Shown: positions 43,406 through 55,726, counted from the stretch's first letter. The stretch is 64,000 bases of DNA from CAZAAW01 sp964483325 (GCA_964483325.1 CAZAAW010000011.1:10241-74240), one strand, 5' to 3'. Notes: generated from the letters alone by a model not told the origin. Numbers and translations: made by a program.

Positions 43406-43508
43406 ATTTGGGAGAGGGGAGAACAGGAATGCGACCCGTAGCCGAAGGCGGAGCGCCACATGCTGGCGATTGATACGAATGAGGGCTCGCCCTTCCAAGC
43501 TGCCCGCG

Positions 43509-43692
43509 GCGTCATGGCCGGACTTGTTCCGGCCATCCACGCGAACACGGGTCGCACCGGACGAGGCGGTGCCGGTGCAGCCTCTTCCGGCACGTACATC
43601 GGGACCTCGGGCAGGAGATGGGACGCCGGCAGAGCCTTGTTCTGTGCCAGCGGTGTTCGCGTGGATGCCCGGAACAAGTCCGGGCATGACGC
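43509..43692. repeat. Large inverted repeat of the REP/palindrome type inside the glg cluster
   Basis: Two 40-base arms (43509-43548 and 43653-43692) are inverted copies that differ at only two positions, and each contains a 9-bp hairpin of its own: ATGGCCGGA with TCCGGCCAT on the left, ATGCCCGGA with TCCGGGCAT on the right. The two mismatches compensate within each hairpin (GG/CC against CC/GG), so the internal structure is kept. The whole 433-bp gap between glgE and treS holds no gene; frames in it that read LVPAIHAN or ARNKSGHD are translations of the repeat. Confidence 0.85.
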
Positions 43693-43838
43693 TCGAAGGG
43701 ATGCGCTCATTCTGCGATGTCCCGGCACGTCCGGCCACCTCGGTCGGCGATCTGCGGGCCGGAGGCCTCGCTCCTGAACAGGACCGACAGACCTTAGCCT
43801 CCCAACACCTTTCATCCCTGCCAGCCATAGGGCGCCGC

Positions 43839-47096
<3,258 letters not shown>

Positions 47097-47163
47097 CCCT
47101 CAAGCCGCCCTCGCGGCGGCTCCGTGCCCGACCGGCACGCCCCTGCCACAGGCGGAGACCGAC

Positions 47164-49377
47164 ATGCACGCAATGCCTTCCCACAGCCTCGCCGCCAGCC
47201 TCAATGCCGATGCCATCGCCGCCATCGTCGCGGCCGACCATGGCGATCCGTTCGCGGTGCTGGGGCCGCATGCTGTCGGCGACGGCCTGTGGGAAGTCCG
47301 CGCCATGCTGCCCCAGGCGAGCGCCGCGGCCCTGCTGGCGCCGGACGGCACCGAGCTGGCCGCGATGGAGCGCTGCCATCCGGCCGGCTTCTATGTCGGC
47401 CGCATCGCCGCGCCGGCCAGGCCGGACTATCGCCTGCGCGTCGAGACGCCGGCCGGCGCGCTGGTGCAGGGCGACGCCTATGCCTTCGGGCCGCTGCTCT
47501 CCGACAGTGAGCTCGCCGGCCTGACCCAGGTCGGATCGGATGCGCCCTACCGCGTCCTCGGCGCCCACCGGCTGATGCTGGAAGGGCAGGACGGCTTCCG
47601 CTTTGCGGTCTGGGCGCCCGATGCCCGCCATGTCGCCGTGGTCGGCGATTTCAACGGCTGGGACGGCCGCCACCATCCGATGCGGCTCCGGCATCAGGCC
47701 GGCGTCTGGGAGCTGTTCATCCCCGGCCTCGAACCCGGCGGCCGCTACAAATACGAGATCAAGGGCCCGGACGGCAGCCTGCTGCCGCTGAAGGCCGACC
47801 CGCTCGCCTTCCGGGCCGAGCACCCGCCTGCCACGGCATCGCTGCTGCACGGCCTGCCGGGCGGCGCCGGCCGTTTCGCCGCCGGGCTGCCGCCGGAGAC
47901 GCCGCCGCACAAGGCGCCGATCTCGATCTATGAATGCCATCTCGGCTCATGGGCCCGCGTGCCCGAAGAGGGCGACCGCTACCTCACCTATGGCGAGCTG
48001 GCCGACAGGCTGATCCCCTATGTGAAGGATCTTGGCTTCACCCATATCGAGCTTCTGCCGATCACCGAATATCCGTTCGACGGCTCGTGGGGCTACCAAC
48101 CGATCTCGCTGTTCGCGCCGACCAGCCGCTTCGGCACGCCGGAGGACTTTGCCGCCTTCGTCGACGCGGCGCACGAGGCAGGCCTCGGCGTGCTGCTCGA
48201 CTGGGTGCCGGGGCATTTCCCGCGCGATCCGCACGGCCTGGCGGAGTTCGACGGCACGCATCTCTACGAGCATGCCGATCCGCGCCAGGGCCTGCACCAG
48301 GACTGGGACACGGCGATCTACAATTTCGGCCGCGCCGAGGTGTCGGCCTTCCTCGTCGCCAGCGCCCGGCTGTGGCTGGAGCGCTACCGGCTCGACGGGC
48401 TGCGCGTCGATGCCGTCGCCTCGATGCTCTATCTCGACTATTCCCGCCAGCCCGGCGACTGGGTGCCGAACCGCCATGGCGGGCGCGAGAACCTCGAAGC
48501 CATCGCCTTCCTGCAGCGCCTCAACGAGACAGTCTACGGCGCCCGTCCCGACATCTTGACCGTGGCGGAGGAATCCACCGCCTGGGCCGGCGTCTCGCAT
48601 CCGGTCAGCGCCGGCGGCCTCGGCTTCGGCTTCAAATGGAACATGGGCTGGATGCACGACACGCTGCGCTACATGGCGCACGACCCGATCCACCGCCGCT
48701 TCCATCACGACGACCTGACCTTCGGCCTCCTCTACGCCTTCTCGGAGAATTTCATCCTGCCGCTGTCGCATGACGAGGTCGTGCACGGCAAAGGCTCGCT
48801 GATCGGCAGGATGCCCGGCGATGCCTGGCAGCGCTTCGCCAACCTCAGGGCCTATTACGGCTTCATGTGGGGCCATCCCGGCAAGAAGCTGCTGTTCATG
48901 GGCGGCGAGTTCGCGCAGGAGCGCGAGTGGAACCACGACGCCAGCCTCGACTGGCACCTCCTCGGCGAGCCGGCGCATGCCGGCATCCGCGACCTCGTCG
49001 CCGACCTCAACCGCGCCTATCGCACCCTGCCGGCGCTCCACCAGCGCGACTGCCAGGCGGACGGCTTCGAATGGCTTGTCGGCGACGACCGCGACAACAG
49101 CATCCTCGCCTTCGCCCGCCGCGGCGACGCGCCCGGCGCGCTGGCGGTGGTGGTGTCGAATTTCACGCCGGTGCCACGCCCCGGCTACCGCATCGGCGTG
49201 CCGGCGCCGGGACGCTACCGCGAGGCGATCAACACCGACGCGGCGCGCTATGGCGGCAGCAACATGGGCAATCTCGGCGGCGTCGACGCCGAGAGGATGC
49301 CGAGCCACGGCCGCGACTGGTCGATCACGGTAACGGTGCCGCCGCTGGCAACGCTGATCTTCGCACTGGAGGGGTGA
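47164..49377 (+). CDS. glgB: 1,4-alpha-glucan branching enzyme
   Basis: A 737-residue GH13_9 enzyme that creates alpha-1,6 branches. It has two N-terminal domains, including a CBM48-type module around residues 110-220 (AVWAPDARHVAVVGDFNGWD), then the barrel with PITEYPFDGSWGYQ, nucleophile Asp416 in LRVDAVASMLYLDYSR, Glu469 in VAEESTAW and SHDEVVHGKGSL. Both catalytic positions lie eleven residues past those of E. coli GlgB (405 and 458), as expected for the family. GGAG precedes the ATG. Last gene of the glucan block. Confidence 0.96.
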   Translation: MHAMPSHSLAASLNADAIAAIVAADHGDPFAVLGPHAVGDGLWEVRAMLPQASAAALLAPDGTELAAMERCHPAGFYVGRIAAPARPDYRLRVETPAGALVQGDAYAFGPLLSDSELAGLTQVGSDAPYRVLGAHRLMLEGQDGFRFAVWAPDARHVAVVGDFNGWDGRHHPMRLRHQAGVWELFIPGLEPGGRYKYEIKGPDGSLLPLKADPLAFRAEHPPATASLLHGLPGGAGRFAAGLPPETPPHKAPISIYECHLGSWARVPEEGDRYLTYGELADRLIPYVKDLGFTHIELLPITEYPFDGSWGYQPISLFAPTSRFGTPEDFAAFVDAAHEAGLGVLLDWVPGHFPRDPHGLAEFDGTHLYEHADPRQGLHQDWDTAIYNFGRAEVSAFLVASARLWLERYRLDGLRVDAVASMLYLDYSRQPGDWVPNRHGGRENLEAIAFLQRLNETVYGARPDILTVAEESTAWAGVSHPVSAGGLGFGFKWNMGWMHDTLRYMAHDPIHRRFHHDDLTFGLLYAFSENFILPLSHDEVVHGKGSLIGRMPGDAWQRFANLRAYYGFMWGHPGKKLLFMGGEFAQEREWNHDASLDWHLLGEPAHAGIRDLVADLNRAYRTLPALHQRDCQADGFEWLVGDDRDNSILAFARRGDAPGALAVVVSNFTPVPRPGYRIGVPAPGRYREAINTDAARYGGSNMGNLGGVDAERMPSHGRDWSITVTVPPLATLIFALEG

Positions 49378-49384
49378 CAGGCGC

Positions 49385-49587
49385 CGCGCGAAAAGGCCCG
49401 GCGGCGCTCCCCACCCGACCCCGCCTGCGGCGGGGCCACCCTCCCCCTGCGGGTGAGGGATGGCGCCTCTTTCTTCGGGAACCGCATTCACATCGGGAAG
49501 CGCGCACCCATCCCTCACCGGAACGGGGAGGGTGGCGCGCGCCGTAGGCGCGTGACGGGTGGGGAGCGCCGCTTGGCCTTTCGCGCG
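49385..49587. repeat. Nested inverted-repeat element between glgB and cysA
   Basis: An intergenic element of about 200 bp with three nested levels of symmetry. Outermost: CGCGCGAAAAGGCC and GGCCTTTCGCGCG. Next: GGCGCTCCCCACCCG at 49403-49417 and CGGGTGGGGAGCGCC at 49556-49570, perfect over 15 bp. Inner: two 28-base arms at 49436-49463 and 49508-49535, identical apart from five central bases. Two extra hairpins (CCCCGCC-TGC-GGCGGGG; CGCGCC-GTA-GGCGCG) sit between them. It lies between convergent genes and could act as a transcription stop for both, or as a mobile miniature element. Confidence 0.85.
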
Positions 49588-49596
49588 CCGCCGCGC

Positions 49597-50718
49597 TTAC
49601 CCCGCCGGGAACAGCCGCCAGCGATTGGGGCGCACCTGCACCTCGCCGCCGACGAGGCGGCCGGAGCCGGCCGGCACGTTGACCTCGAAGCGGTGGCAGC
49701 CGGCGACCGATTCCACCTCCAGGCGGCGCTGCGGCCCGTTGCGGCGTTCGGCGACGACACGCGCCCGGATGGCGCCCGGCTCGTCGGCCAGCACCGCCTC
49801 ATGCGGGCGGAACACCAGCGTCGCCGGCCCGTCCGCCGCCGCGGCGGGTGCGAGCGGCAGGGCGCTGCCCTCGAACAGCACCGTGCCGGCGCGCACCGTC
49901 ACCGGCAGGAGGTTCGATTCGCCGATGAAGCTCGCCACGAAGGGCGTCGCCGGCTCGTCATAGATCTCGTCCGGTGAGCCGACCTGCTGGATATGGCCCT
50001 CGTTCATCACCACGACGCGGTCGGAGAGCTCCAGCGCCTCCTCCTGGTCATGCGTGACGAAGACGGTGGTGTGGCCGGTACGGTCGTGGATCTCGCGCAG
50101 CCAGCGGCGCAGGTCCTTGCGCACCTTGGCGTCGAGTGCCCCGAACGGCTCGTCGAGGAGCAGCACACGCGGCTCCACCGCGAGGGCGCGGGCCAGCGCA
50201 ACGCGCTGGCGCTGGCCGCCGGACAGCTGGTTGGGATAGCGGCCGCCGAGGCCTTCGAGCTGCACCAGCGCCAGCAGGTCCTCGACGCGCTGACGGATGA
50301 CGCGGCGGTCCGGCCGCCGCGACGCCGGCCGCACGCGCAGGCCGAAGCTGATGTTCTCCGTCACCGTCATGTGCCGGAAGAGCGCATAGGACTGGAAGAC
50401 GAAGCCGATATGGCGCTTCTGCACCGGCAGGCCGAGGGCGTCCTCGCCGTCGAACAGCACCCGCCCCTCCGACGGCACTTCCAGGCCGGCAAGGATACGC
50501 AGCAGCGTCGTCTTGCCCGAGCCGGACGGTCCGAGCAGGGCGATCAGCTCGCCCGGCTGGATATCGAGCGACACGCCATGCAGCGCCGCGGTGACGCCGA
50601 AGCTCTTGGCGACGTTCTCGATATTGACGCTGACCGGCGCCCCCCAGGCGCGGCGGCCGATGGATTCGGAGACCGGGGCGTCGGTCGGGATGGCGTCGGG
50701 TCGGGTCACGGCGTCCAT
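49597..50718 (-). CDS. cysA: Sulfate/thiosulfate ABC transporter ATPase
   Basis: A 373-residue ATPase. Walker A GPSGSGKTT, signature LSGGQRQRVALARAL and Walker B VLLLDEPFGALD are intact, followed by VFVTHDQEEALELSDRVVVM and the regulatory C-terminal domain typical of CysA. The N terminus has about 25 extra residues compared with E. coli CysA (MDAVTRPDAIPTDAPVSESI), possibly an unstructured extension. GAGG lies six bases before the ATG. It is the last gene of the minus-strand operon sbp-cysT-cysW-cysA. A nested repeat element separates it from glgB. Confidence 0.95.
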   Translation of the reverse strand: MDAVTRPDAIPTDAPVSESIGRRAWGAPVSVNIENVAKSFGVTAALHGVSLDIQPGELIALLGPSGSGKTTLLRILAGLEVPSEGRVLFDGEDALGLPVQKRHIGFVFQSYALFRHMTVTENISFGLRVRPASRRPDRRVIRQRVEDLLALVQLEGLGGRYPNQLSGGQRQRVALARALAVEPRVLLLDEPFGALDAKVRKDLRRWLREIHDRTGHTTVFVTHDQEEALELSDRVVVMNEGHIQQVGSPDEIYDEPATPFVASFIGESNLLPVTVRAGTVLFEGSALPLAPAAAADGPATLVFRPHEAVLADEPGAIRARVVAERRNGPQRRLEVESVAGCHRFEVNVPAGSGRLVGGEVQVRPNRWRLFPAG

Positions 50719-50728
50719 TGTAGCCTCA

Positions 50729-51613
50729 TCAGTGGCGCCGCGTCGCGGCTATCGAGTCGGCAAAGCGCCACTCAAGCAATGTCTTCGCACCCAGCGTCAC
50801 CAGCGCCAGCAGGGCGAGCAGCGAGGCGACGGCAAAGGCCGCCGCGGCGTTGTAGTCGCCGTAAAGGGCCTCGACCTGCAGCGGCATCGTGTTGGTCTGG
50901 CCGCGGATCTTGCCCGACAGTACGGCGACGGCGCCGAATTCGCCCATGGCGCGGGCGTTGCAGAGGAGGACGCCGTAGAGCAGCGCCCATTTGATGTTGG
51001 GCAGGGTGATCAGCCAGAAGGTCTTCCAGCCGCTGGCGCCGAGCGACAGCGCCGCCTCCTCGTCGCCGGTGCCCTGTTCCTGCATCAGCGGCACCAATTC
51101 GCGGGCGATGAAGGGGAAGGTGACGAAGATCGTCGCCAGGACGATGCCGGGGACGGCGAAGACGATCTGGATGTGCCAGCTCTGCAGCAGCGGCCCGAAA
51201 TAGCCCTGCGCCCCGAACAGCAGCACATAGATGAGGCCGGCGATGACCGGCGACACCGAGAACGGCAGGTCGATCAGCGTGTTGAGGAAGCTCTTGCCCC
51301 AGAACTCGTATTTGGCGATCGCCCAGGAGGCGGCGAGGCCGAACACCAGATTGGCGGCGACGGCGATGACCGCGACGAGCAGCGTCAGCCGGATCGCCGC
51401 CAGGGATTCGCGCGTCCCGAGGGCGGCGAAATAGGCCTCGATGCCGGCCCGGAAGGCCTCGACGAACACCGTCACCAGCGGCAGCAGCAGGAAGATCGCC
51501 AGGAAGGCCAGCGTGACGCCGATGAGGAGCCGCCGCACCCAGCGCGGCTCGGTGATGACCTCGGCGGCGGTCGCCGTGCCGGCGGCGGGGGAGGCTAGCG
51601 TGATGTCAGACAT
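50729..51613 (-). CDS. cysW: Sulfate ABC transporter permease CysW
   Basis: A 294-residue inner-membrane permease with six spans. It shows LPLVTVFVEAFRAGIEAYFAAL, WAIAKYEFWGKSFLNTLIDL, the cytoplasmic loop SLGASGWKTFWLITLPNIKW, and NARAMGEFGAVAVLSGKIRG, all typical of CysW. It pairs with CysT to form the sulfate channel. Its ATG lies within the last codons of cysT (overlap of eight bases), and the stop is ten bases before cysA. Confidence 0.95.
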   Translation of the reverse strand: MSDITLASPAAGTATAAEVITEPRWVRRLLIGVTLAFLAIFLLLPLVTVFVEAFRAGIEAYFAALGTRESLAAIRLTLLVAVIAVAANLVFGLAASWAIAKYEFWGKSFLNTLIDLPFSVSPVIAGLIYVLLFGAQGYFGPLLQSWHIQIVFAVPGIVLATIFVTFPFIARELVPLMQEQGTGDEEAALSLGASGWKTFWLITLPNIKWALLYGVLLCNARAMGEFGAVAVLSGKIRGQTNTMPLQVEALYGDYNAAAAFAVASLLALLALVTLGAKTLLEWRFADSIAATRRH

Positions 51614-52460
51614 GACCGAGCCTCCGGCGGCTCCACGCCTGCAGTAGGTTGACGATGAGCAGGAGGACGAAGGACAGCGCCAGCATGATCGAGCCGACCG
51701 CCGTCGCGCCGGCATAATTGTATTCCTGCAGGCGGATGATGATCAGCTGCGGCGCGATCTCCGAGAAATAGGGGATGTTGCCGGCGATGAAGATCACCGA
51801 GCCGTATTCGCCGACGGCGCGGGCGAAGGCGAGCGCGAAGCCGGTGAGCAGCGCCGGCAGCAGCGTCGGCAGCAGGACGCGGAAGACGGTCTGGCGGCGC
51901 GTCGCCCCGAGCGTCGCCGAGGCCTCCTCGACCTCGCGGTCGAACTCCTCCATCACCGGCTGCAGGGTGCGCACCACGAAGGGCAGGCCGATGAAGATGA
52001 GGGCGATGACGACGCCGGCCGGCGTGTAGGCGATGCGGATGCCCAGCCAGGAGAAGAGCTGGCCGATCGACCCGTTGGGCGCATAAATCGTGCTGAGGGC
52101 GATGCCGGCGACGGCCGTCGGCAGGGCGAAGGGCAGGTCGATGAAGGCATCGAGCAGGCGCCGGCCGAAGAAGCGGTAGCGCACCAGCACCCAGGCGATG
52201 ATCAGCCCGAAGACGGAATTGACCACCGCCGCGAACAGTGCCGCGCCAAAGCTCAGGCGCAGCGCCGTGACGGTGCGCCAGTCGAACGCGATGCGCCAGT
52301 ATTCGCTCCAGCCGAGTTCGGTCGAGCGCAGGACCAGCGCCGCCAGCGGAATGAGGACGATCAGGCTGAGATAGGTCAGCGTGAAGCCGAGCGTCAGCCC
52401 GAAACCCGGGAGGACGCTCGGCCTACGGAACCTGAAGCCTTGAGTTGCGGCCGCTGCCAT
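51606..52460 (-). CDS. cysT: Sulfate ABC transporter permease CysT
   Basis: A 284-residue permease (also called CysU) that forms the membrane channel with CysW. Conserved segments include LPGFGLTLGFTLTYLSLIVL at the N terminus, FIDLPFALPTAVAGIALSTI, the loop SATLGATRRQTVFRVLLPTL and RAVGEYGSVIFIAGNIPYFS. It starts six bases after the binding-protein stop codon and overlaps cysW, so the four-gene operon is tightly organised. Confidence 0.95.
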   Translation of the reverse strand: MAAAATQGFRFRRPSVLPGFGLTLGFTLTYLSLIVLIPLAALVLRSTELGWSEYWRIAFDWRTVTALRLSFGAALFAAVVNSVFGLIIAWVLVRYRFFGRRLLDAFIDLPFALPTAVAGIALSTIYAPNGSIGQLFSWLGIRIAYTPAGVVIALIFIGLPFVVRTLQPVMEEFDREVEEASATLGATRRQTVFRVLLPTLLPALLTGFALAFARAVGEYGSVIFIAGNIPYFSEIAPQLIIIRLQEYNYAGATAVGSIMLALSFVLLLIVNLLQAWSRRRLGHV

Positions 52461-52466
52461 TCCGGC

Positions 52467-53489
52467 CTAGTGCGGCTTGTAGAGCTGGTCGAACAGCCCG
52501 CCTTCGGCGAAATGCTTGGGGGTCACCTGCGCCCAGCCGCCGAACAGCGGATCGTCGATGGTGATCAGCTTGGTCTCGCCGAAGCGCGCCAGCAAAGCCG
52601 GATCGACAACCGACGGATTGCTCGGCCGGTAATAGTGCTTGGCGATGATGTTCTGCGCTTCGTCGCTGTACAGGTACTCCAGATAGGCCTGCGCCACCTC
52701 GCGCGTCCCCTTGGCCTCGGCGTTGCCCTCGACGAGGGCGACCGGCGGCTCGGCGCGGATCGAGCTCGGTGGCACGACGATGTCGAACTGGTCGGGACCA
52801 AGCTCGTTCACCGCCAGGAACGCTTCGTTCTCCCAGGCCAGCAGCACGTCGCCGATGCCGCGCTGGGCGAAGGTCGTGGTGGCGCCGCGGGCGCCGGTGT
52901 CGAGCACCGGAACGTGGCTGTAGAGATCGGCGATGAAGGCCTTCACCTTCTCCTCGTCACCGCCATAGGTGGCGCTCGCCCAGGCCCAGGCGGCCAGGTA
53001 GTTCCACTGCGCGCCGCCGGAGGTCTTCGGGTTCGGCGTAATGACCTGGACGCCGTCCTTCACCAGGTCGCCCCAGTCCTCGATGCCCTTGGGGTTTCCC
53101 TTGCGCACGAGGAAGACGATCGTCGAGGTGTAGGGCGTGCTGTTGTTGGGCAGCCGGCCGCGCCAGTCGGCCGGGATCTTGCCCGTCTTCTCGGCGATGG
53201 CGTTGATGTCGCCTTCGAGGGCCAGCGTCACGACGTCGGCCGGCAGGCCGTCGATGACAGCGCGGGCCTGGGCGCCCGAGCCGCTGTGCGACTGCTCGAT
53301 ATTGACCGTCTCGCCGGTCTTCTCCTTCCAGTAGGCGGCGAAGGCCTGGTCGTATTCCTTGTAGAGCTCGCGGGTCGGATCGTAGGAGACGTTGAGGATT
53401 GTCTGGTCGCCCAGTGCCGGCCCGGCGGCAAGCGCCGTGGACAGGGCGATGGCTGCTGCTACGGAGCGTATCTGCTGTGCAAGGCGCAT
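52467..53489 (-). CDS. sbp: Sulfate-binding protein
   Basis: A 340-residue periplasmic sulfate-binding protein. The signal peptide ends at ALGDQ (about residue 27). Conserved ligand-site segments are LNVSYDPTRELYKEYDQAF, QSHSGSGAQARAVIDGLPAD, LVRKGNPKGIEDWGDLV and PNPKTSGGAQWNYLAAWAWA, matching Sbp and CysP of the sulfate/thiosulfate importer. An AGGAGGGAGA ribosome site precedes the ATG. First gene of the minus-strand operon. The upstream region (to 53785) has an AT-rich stretch with CTATCAAGCTAGTAGGG that could hold a promoter. Confidence 0.95.
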   Translation of the reverse strand: MRLAQQIRSVAAAIALSTALAAGPALGDQTILNVSYDPTRELYKEYDQAFAAYWKEKTGETVNIEQSHSGSGAQARAVIDGLPADVVTLALEGDINAIAEKTGKIPADWRGRLPNNSTPYTSTIVFLVRKGNPKGIEDWGDLVKDGVQVITPNPKTSGGAQWNYLAAWAWASATYGGDEEKVKAFIADLYSHVPVLDTGARGATTTFAQRGIGDVLLAWENEAFLAVNELGPDQFDIVVPPSSIRAEPPVALVEGNAEAKGTREVAQAYLEYLYSDEAQNIIAKHYYRPSNPSVVDPALLARFGETKLITIDDPLFGGWAQVTPKHFAEGGLFDQLYKPH

Positions 53490-53601
53490 GGAGAAGCTCT
53501 CCCTCCTGGTCTATTGCCAACTAACTCTATCAAGCTAGTAGGGTATTATCAGACCGGGCCTTTTGCGTTTCATCAGCGACCGGCGAAAAAACGTTCCGCC
53601 G

Positions 53602-53650
53602 GGCATGGCGCGGCAGCATCGGCATGTCGCGGCAGCATGGCATGGCGCGT
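53602..53650. repeat. Short tandem repeat, 19-bp unit
   Basis: Two 19-base units (GGCATGGCGCGGCAGCATC and GGCATGTCGCGGCAGCATG) and a partial third follow one another in the gap between sbp and the hypothetical gene at 53786. The units differ at two positions. No function is apparent. Confidence 0.7.
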
Positions 53651-53785
53651 GCGGCGGCTAGGCGGCGCCGCGCGAAGCGAGGTGCCCGCGTCCATACGGA
53701 TCGGCTTTTCACGGTTCCGCCTCCCTCGCGATCATCCCGCGCGGCGAGTATTCAGGCGGCCCGGCCCGCTGTCGAGCCCCGCCGG

Positions 53786-54091
53786 CTAGAGGATCTTGAT
53801 GGCGTGGGCGCGGATGACCACCTCGTCCTGACGAAAGCGCGCCTCGAGCCGGCGGCGGTAGCCATGCCACCAGGTACGGTCCAGCACCGCCGCCATGACC
53901 TCGAAGATGACGATGTCGTCGCGCGCCGTGCGCGCCTCGCCGGTCCATGACCCTTCGGCCGGCGCCCTTGTATGGGCCGTGAAGCCGCCGAACTGTTCCT
54001 GCAATTCGACGCGCACCTCCTGGAACAGGTCGGCGGCCAGATGCCGGCCGTCATTGTCGTAGAGGGGCAGCAGGATCTCGACCAGGAACAT
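53786..54091 (-). CDS. Conserved small protein, unknown function
   Basis: A 101-residue soluble protein with no signal peptide (MFLVEILLPLYDNDGRHLAA). It has an alternating strand and helix pattern: LFQEVRVELQEQFGGFTAHT, then DDIVIFEVMAAVLDRTWWHG and RRRLEARFRQDEVVIRAHAI, which suggests a small alpha-beta (ferredoxin-like) fold. Similar short proteins are widespread in Rhizobiales but I cannot name a function. It lies 15 bp from the acyltransferase gene upstream on the same strand, so co-transcription is likely. Confidence 0.7.
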   Translation of the reverse strand: MFLVEILLPLYDNDGRHLAADLFQEVRVELQEQFGGFTAHTRAPAEGSWTGEARTARDDIVIFEVMAAVLDRTWWHGYRRRLEARFRQDEVVIRAHAIKIL

Positions 54092-54106
54092 TGTTCAAAC
54101 CATCGT

Positions 54107-55216
54107 TCAGGCCGGCTTCGGCGCGCTGCGGCGCAGCCATTGCCGGGCGCGCTGGCGGCACGGCTCCTCAACGAAATTGAAGACGAGAAAGGCCAGCGCC
54201 AGCGTCACCGCCAGGCAGGCGGCGAAGCCGGCATAGTCGGGCGGGCCTGCCGCCGCGCCGAAATGGGTGCGGTAGAGAGCGTAGACCGTCGCATGCAGCA
54301 GATAGACCGAGTAGCTGATCTGGCCGAGGCCGACCATCGGCCGGCTGGCGAGCCAGCGGGACAGCCAGCCGCGGCCGAAGGCGAAGAGGATCGTCACGAA
54401 GGGAAAGAGGACGACCCCGCCGGCATGCGACAGCCATTCGCGGCCGGCGGCCGGCAGCAGCGGCGCCAGTTGCGGCACCGGCGCCAGGGTGACCAGCGAC
54501 GCCGCCACGAGGCCGACCAGCGACGCCTCCATCAGCGTGAAACCCGCCGTGCCGAGCCGGCCGGCCAGCGGGCGAAGCCGCGTGAAGGCGCCATAGGCGA
54601 TCATGCCGGTGACAAATTCGAACAGCCGGGCCAGCGGATTGACGTAGAGGAGGCCGTGCATCGTCGGCTCGAAACCCGGCGCCACCGGCGGCAGGCAAAG
54701 CGCCGTCGCCAGCAGCACCAGCGCCACGACGAGGAGCGCCGCCGCAGCCCATTTCCACCACCACGACCGCGCCCAGCCGAGGATCAGCAGCGGGAAGACG
54801 AGGTAGAAGAAATATTCCGTCGAGACGCTCCAGGACGGGCCGTTATAGCCGAAATACCACGGCATCATCGGCACCCAGGCCTGCACCATCAGGAGATTGG
54901 CCGGAAAGGTGGTGTTGATCGGCTGGCCGAGCGCCACGATGGCGAAGACGAGCGCCACAAGATAGGCTGGCCAGATGCGCGCCACGCGGGCGACAAGGAA
55001 GGCGCGGATATCGTCGCGGCCGGCAAGGCGCGGATAGACATGCGCCAGCACGAAGCCCGACAGGACGAAGAAGAACGAGACGCCGCGATCGAGCGCCCAG
55101 CCCGGCACCGGGATGCCGATGCCGCGGGCATGATGCAGGAGGATCATCGCCGCTGCGACGAAGCGGAGACCGGTCAGCGCAGCGAAGGTCTCGGCAGCGG
55201 CGGTGGCGCGGGCCAT
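54107..55216 (-). CDS. Acyltransferase 3 family membrane protein
   Basis: A 369-residue inner-membrane protein with about ten spans, of the OafA/YrhL acyltransferase-3 family that transfers acetyl or other acyl groups onto surface sugars. Family marks are FAALTGLRFVAAAMILLHHA (with the HH pair in the first helix), VSFFFVLSGFVLAHVYPRL, the Arg-rich FLVARVARIWPAYLVAL and the distal GYNGPSWSVSTEYFFYLVFP. The acceptor sugar is not known. Same strand as the small gene at 53786-54091. Confidence 0.9.
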   Translation of the reverse strand: MARATAAAETFAALTGLRFVAAAMILLHHARGIGIPVPGWALDRGVSFFFVLSGFVLAHVYPRLAGRDDIRAFLVARVARIWPAYLVALVFAIVALGQPINTTFPANLLMVQAWVPMMPWYFGYNGPSWSVSTEYFFYLVFPLLILGWARSWWWKWAAAALLVVALVLLATALCLPPVAPGFEPTMHGLLYVNPLARLFEFVTGMIAYGAFTRLRPLAGRLGTAGFTLMEASLVGLVAASLVTLAPVPQLAPLLPAAGREWLSHAGGVVLFPFVTILFAFGRGWLSRWLASRPMVGLGQISYSVYLLHATVYALYRTHFGAAAGPPDYAGFAACLAVTLALAFLVFNFVEEPCRQRARQWLRRSAPKPA

Positions 55217-55230
55217 GCGGCGATTTGAAA

Positions 55231-55267
55231 GGCGGCGCCGGCGGCGGTCAATGCCGCCGGCGCCGCC
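55231..55267 (-). terminator. Long GC-rich hairpin between acyltransferase and NTF2-like genes
   Basis: A perfect 15-bp stem, GGCGGCGCCGGCGGC with its complement, encloses a 7-base loop. On the minus strand it is followed by TTTCAAATCG, a weak T-tract, so it probably terminates the NTF2-like gene ahead of the acyltransferase gene. Confidence 0.6.
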
Positions 55268-55279
55268 GGATGCGCGGCG

Positions 55280-55726
55280 TCAGCCGATGCGGGCGAAATT
55301 GGCGTGCGCGACGATCAGCCAGGCGTCGCCTTCCTTGCGGAAAGCCGACAGGCGCGGCGCCTTGGCCTGGACCGGCTGGTCGTTGATCGTCTGCTCGATC
55401 TCGGCGGCATAGCGCACGACCATCGTCGTTGCCGTGCCGGTCGCCGTCACGCCGCTGAGGACGGCAACGCTCGTCTGCTTCGGCAGATTGGCGAGATAGC
55501 CCTCCTTGTCGAAGCCGCTGCCGTCGGAGCGGGCGATCTGGAATTCCGGCGCCAGGACCTTCGTCACCACTGCCGGATCGCCGCTGCGCAGCGCCTCCAG
55601 CCACGCCGCCACCACCGCCGTGGCCTCCGCCTCCGGCAGCGGCTGCGCCTCGGCGCGGCCGCGCGCCAAGGCCAGAGCCACCGCACCCGTCATCAGTCCA
55701 AGAGCCGTCTCGCGCCGTGTCGGCAT
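55280..55726 (-). CDS. Exported NTF2/SnoaL-like protein
   Basis: A 148-residue protein with a signal peptide (RRETALGLMTGAVALALARG, with a twin-Arg start that could fit the Tat route). The mature part has an NTF2-like fold pattern: ATAVVAAWLEALRSGDPAVV, KVLAPEFQIARSDGSGFDKE and APRLSAFRKEGDAWLIVAHA, where the last two strands close the cone. No catalytic residues can be assigned. The ATG at 55726 is preferred over an in-frame GTG at 55735, which touches the GGAGGGA. Confidence 0.75.
   Translation of the reverse strand: MPTRRETALGLMTGAVALALARGRAEAQPLPEAEATAVVAAWLEALRSGDPAVVTKVLAPEFQIARSDGSGFDKEGYLANLPKQTSVAVLSGVTATGTATTMVVRYAAEIEQTINDQPVQAKAPRLSAFRKEGDAWLIVAHANFARIG

Noticed and set aside
43460..43777. 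Open frame of about 105 codons between glgE and treS
   Set aside because: Its translation (LVPAIHAN, ARNKSGHD) comes from the inverted repeat element at 43509-43692; no ribosome site or homologous protein signature is visible.
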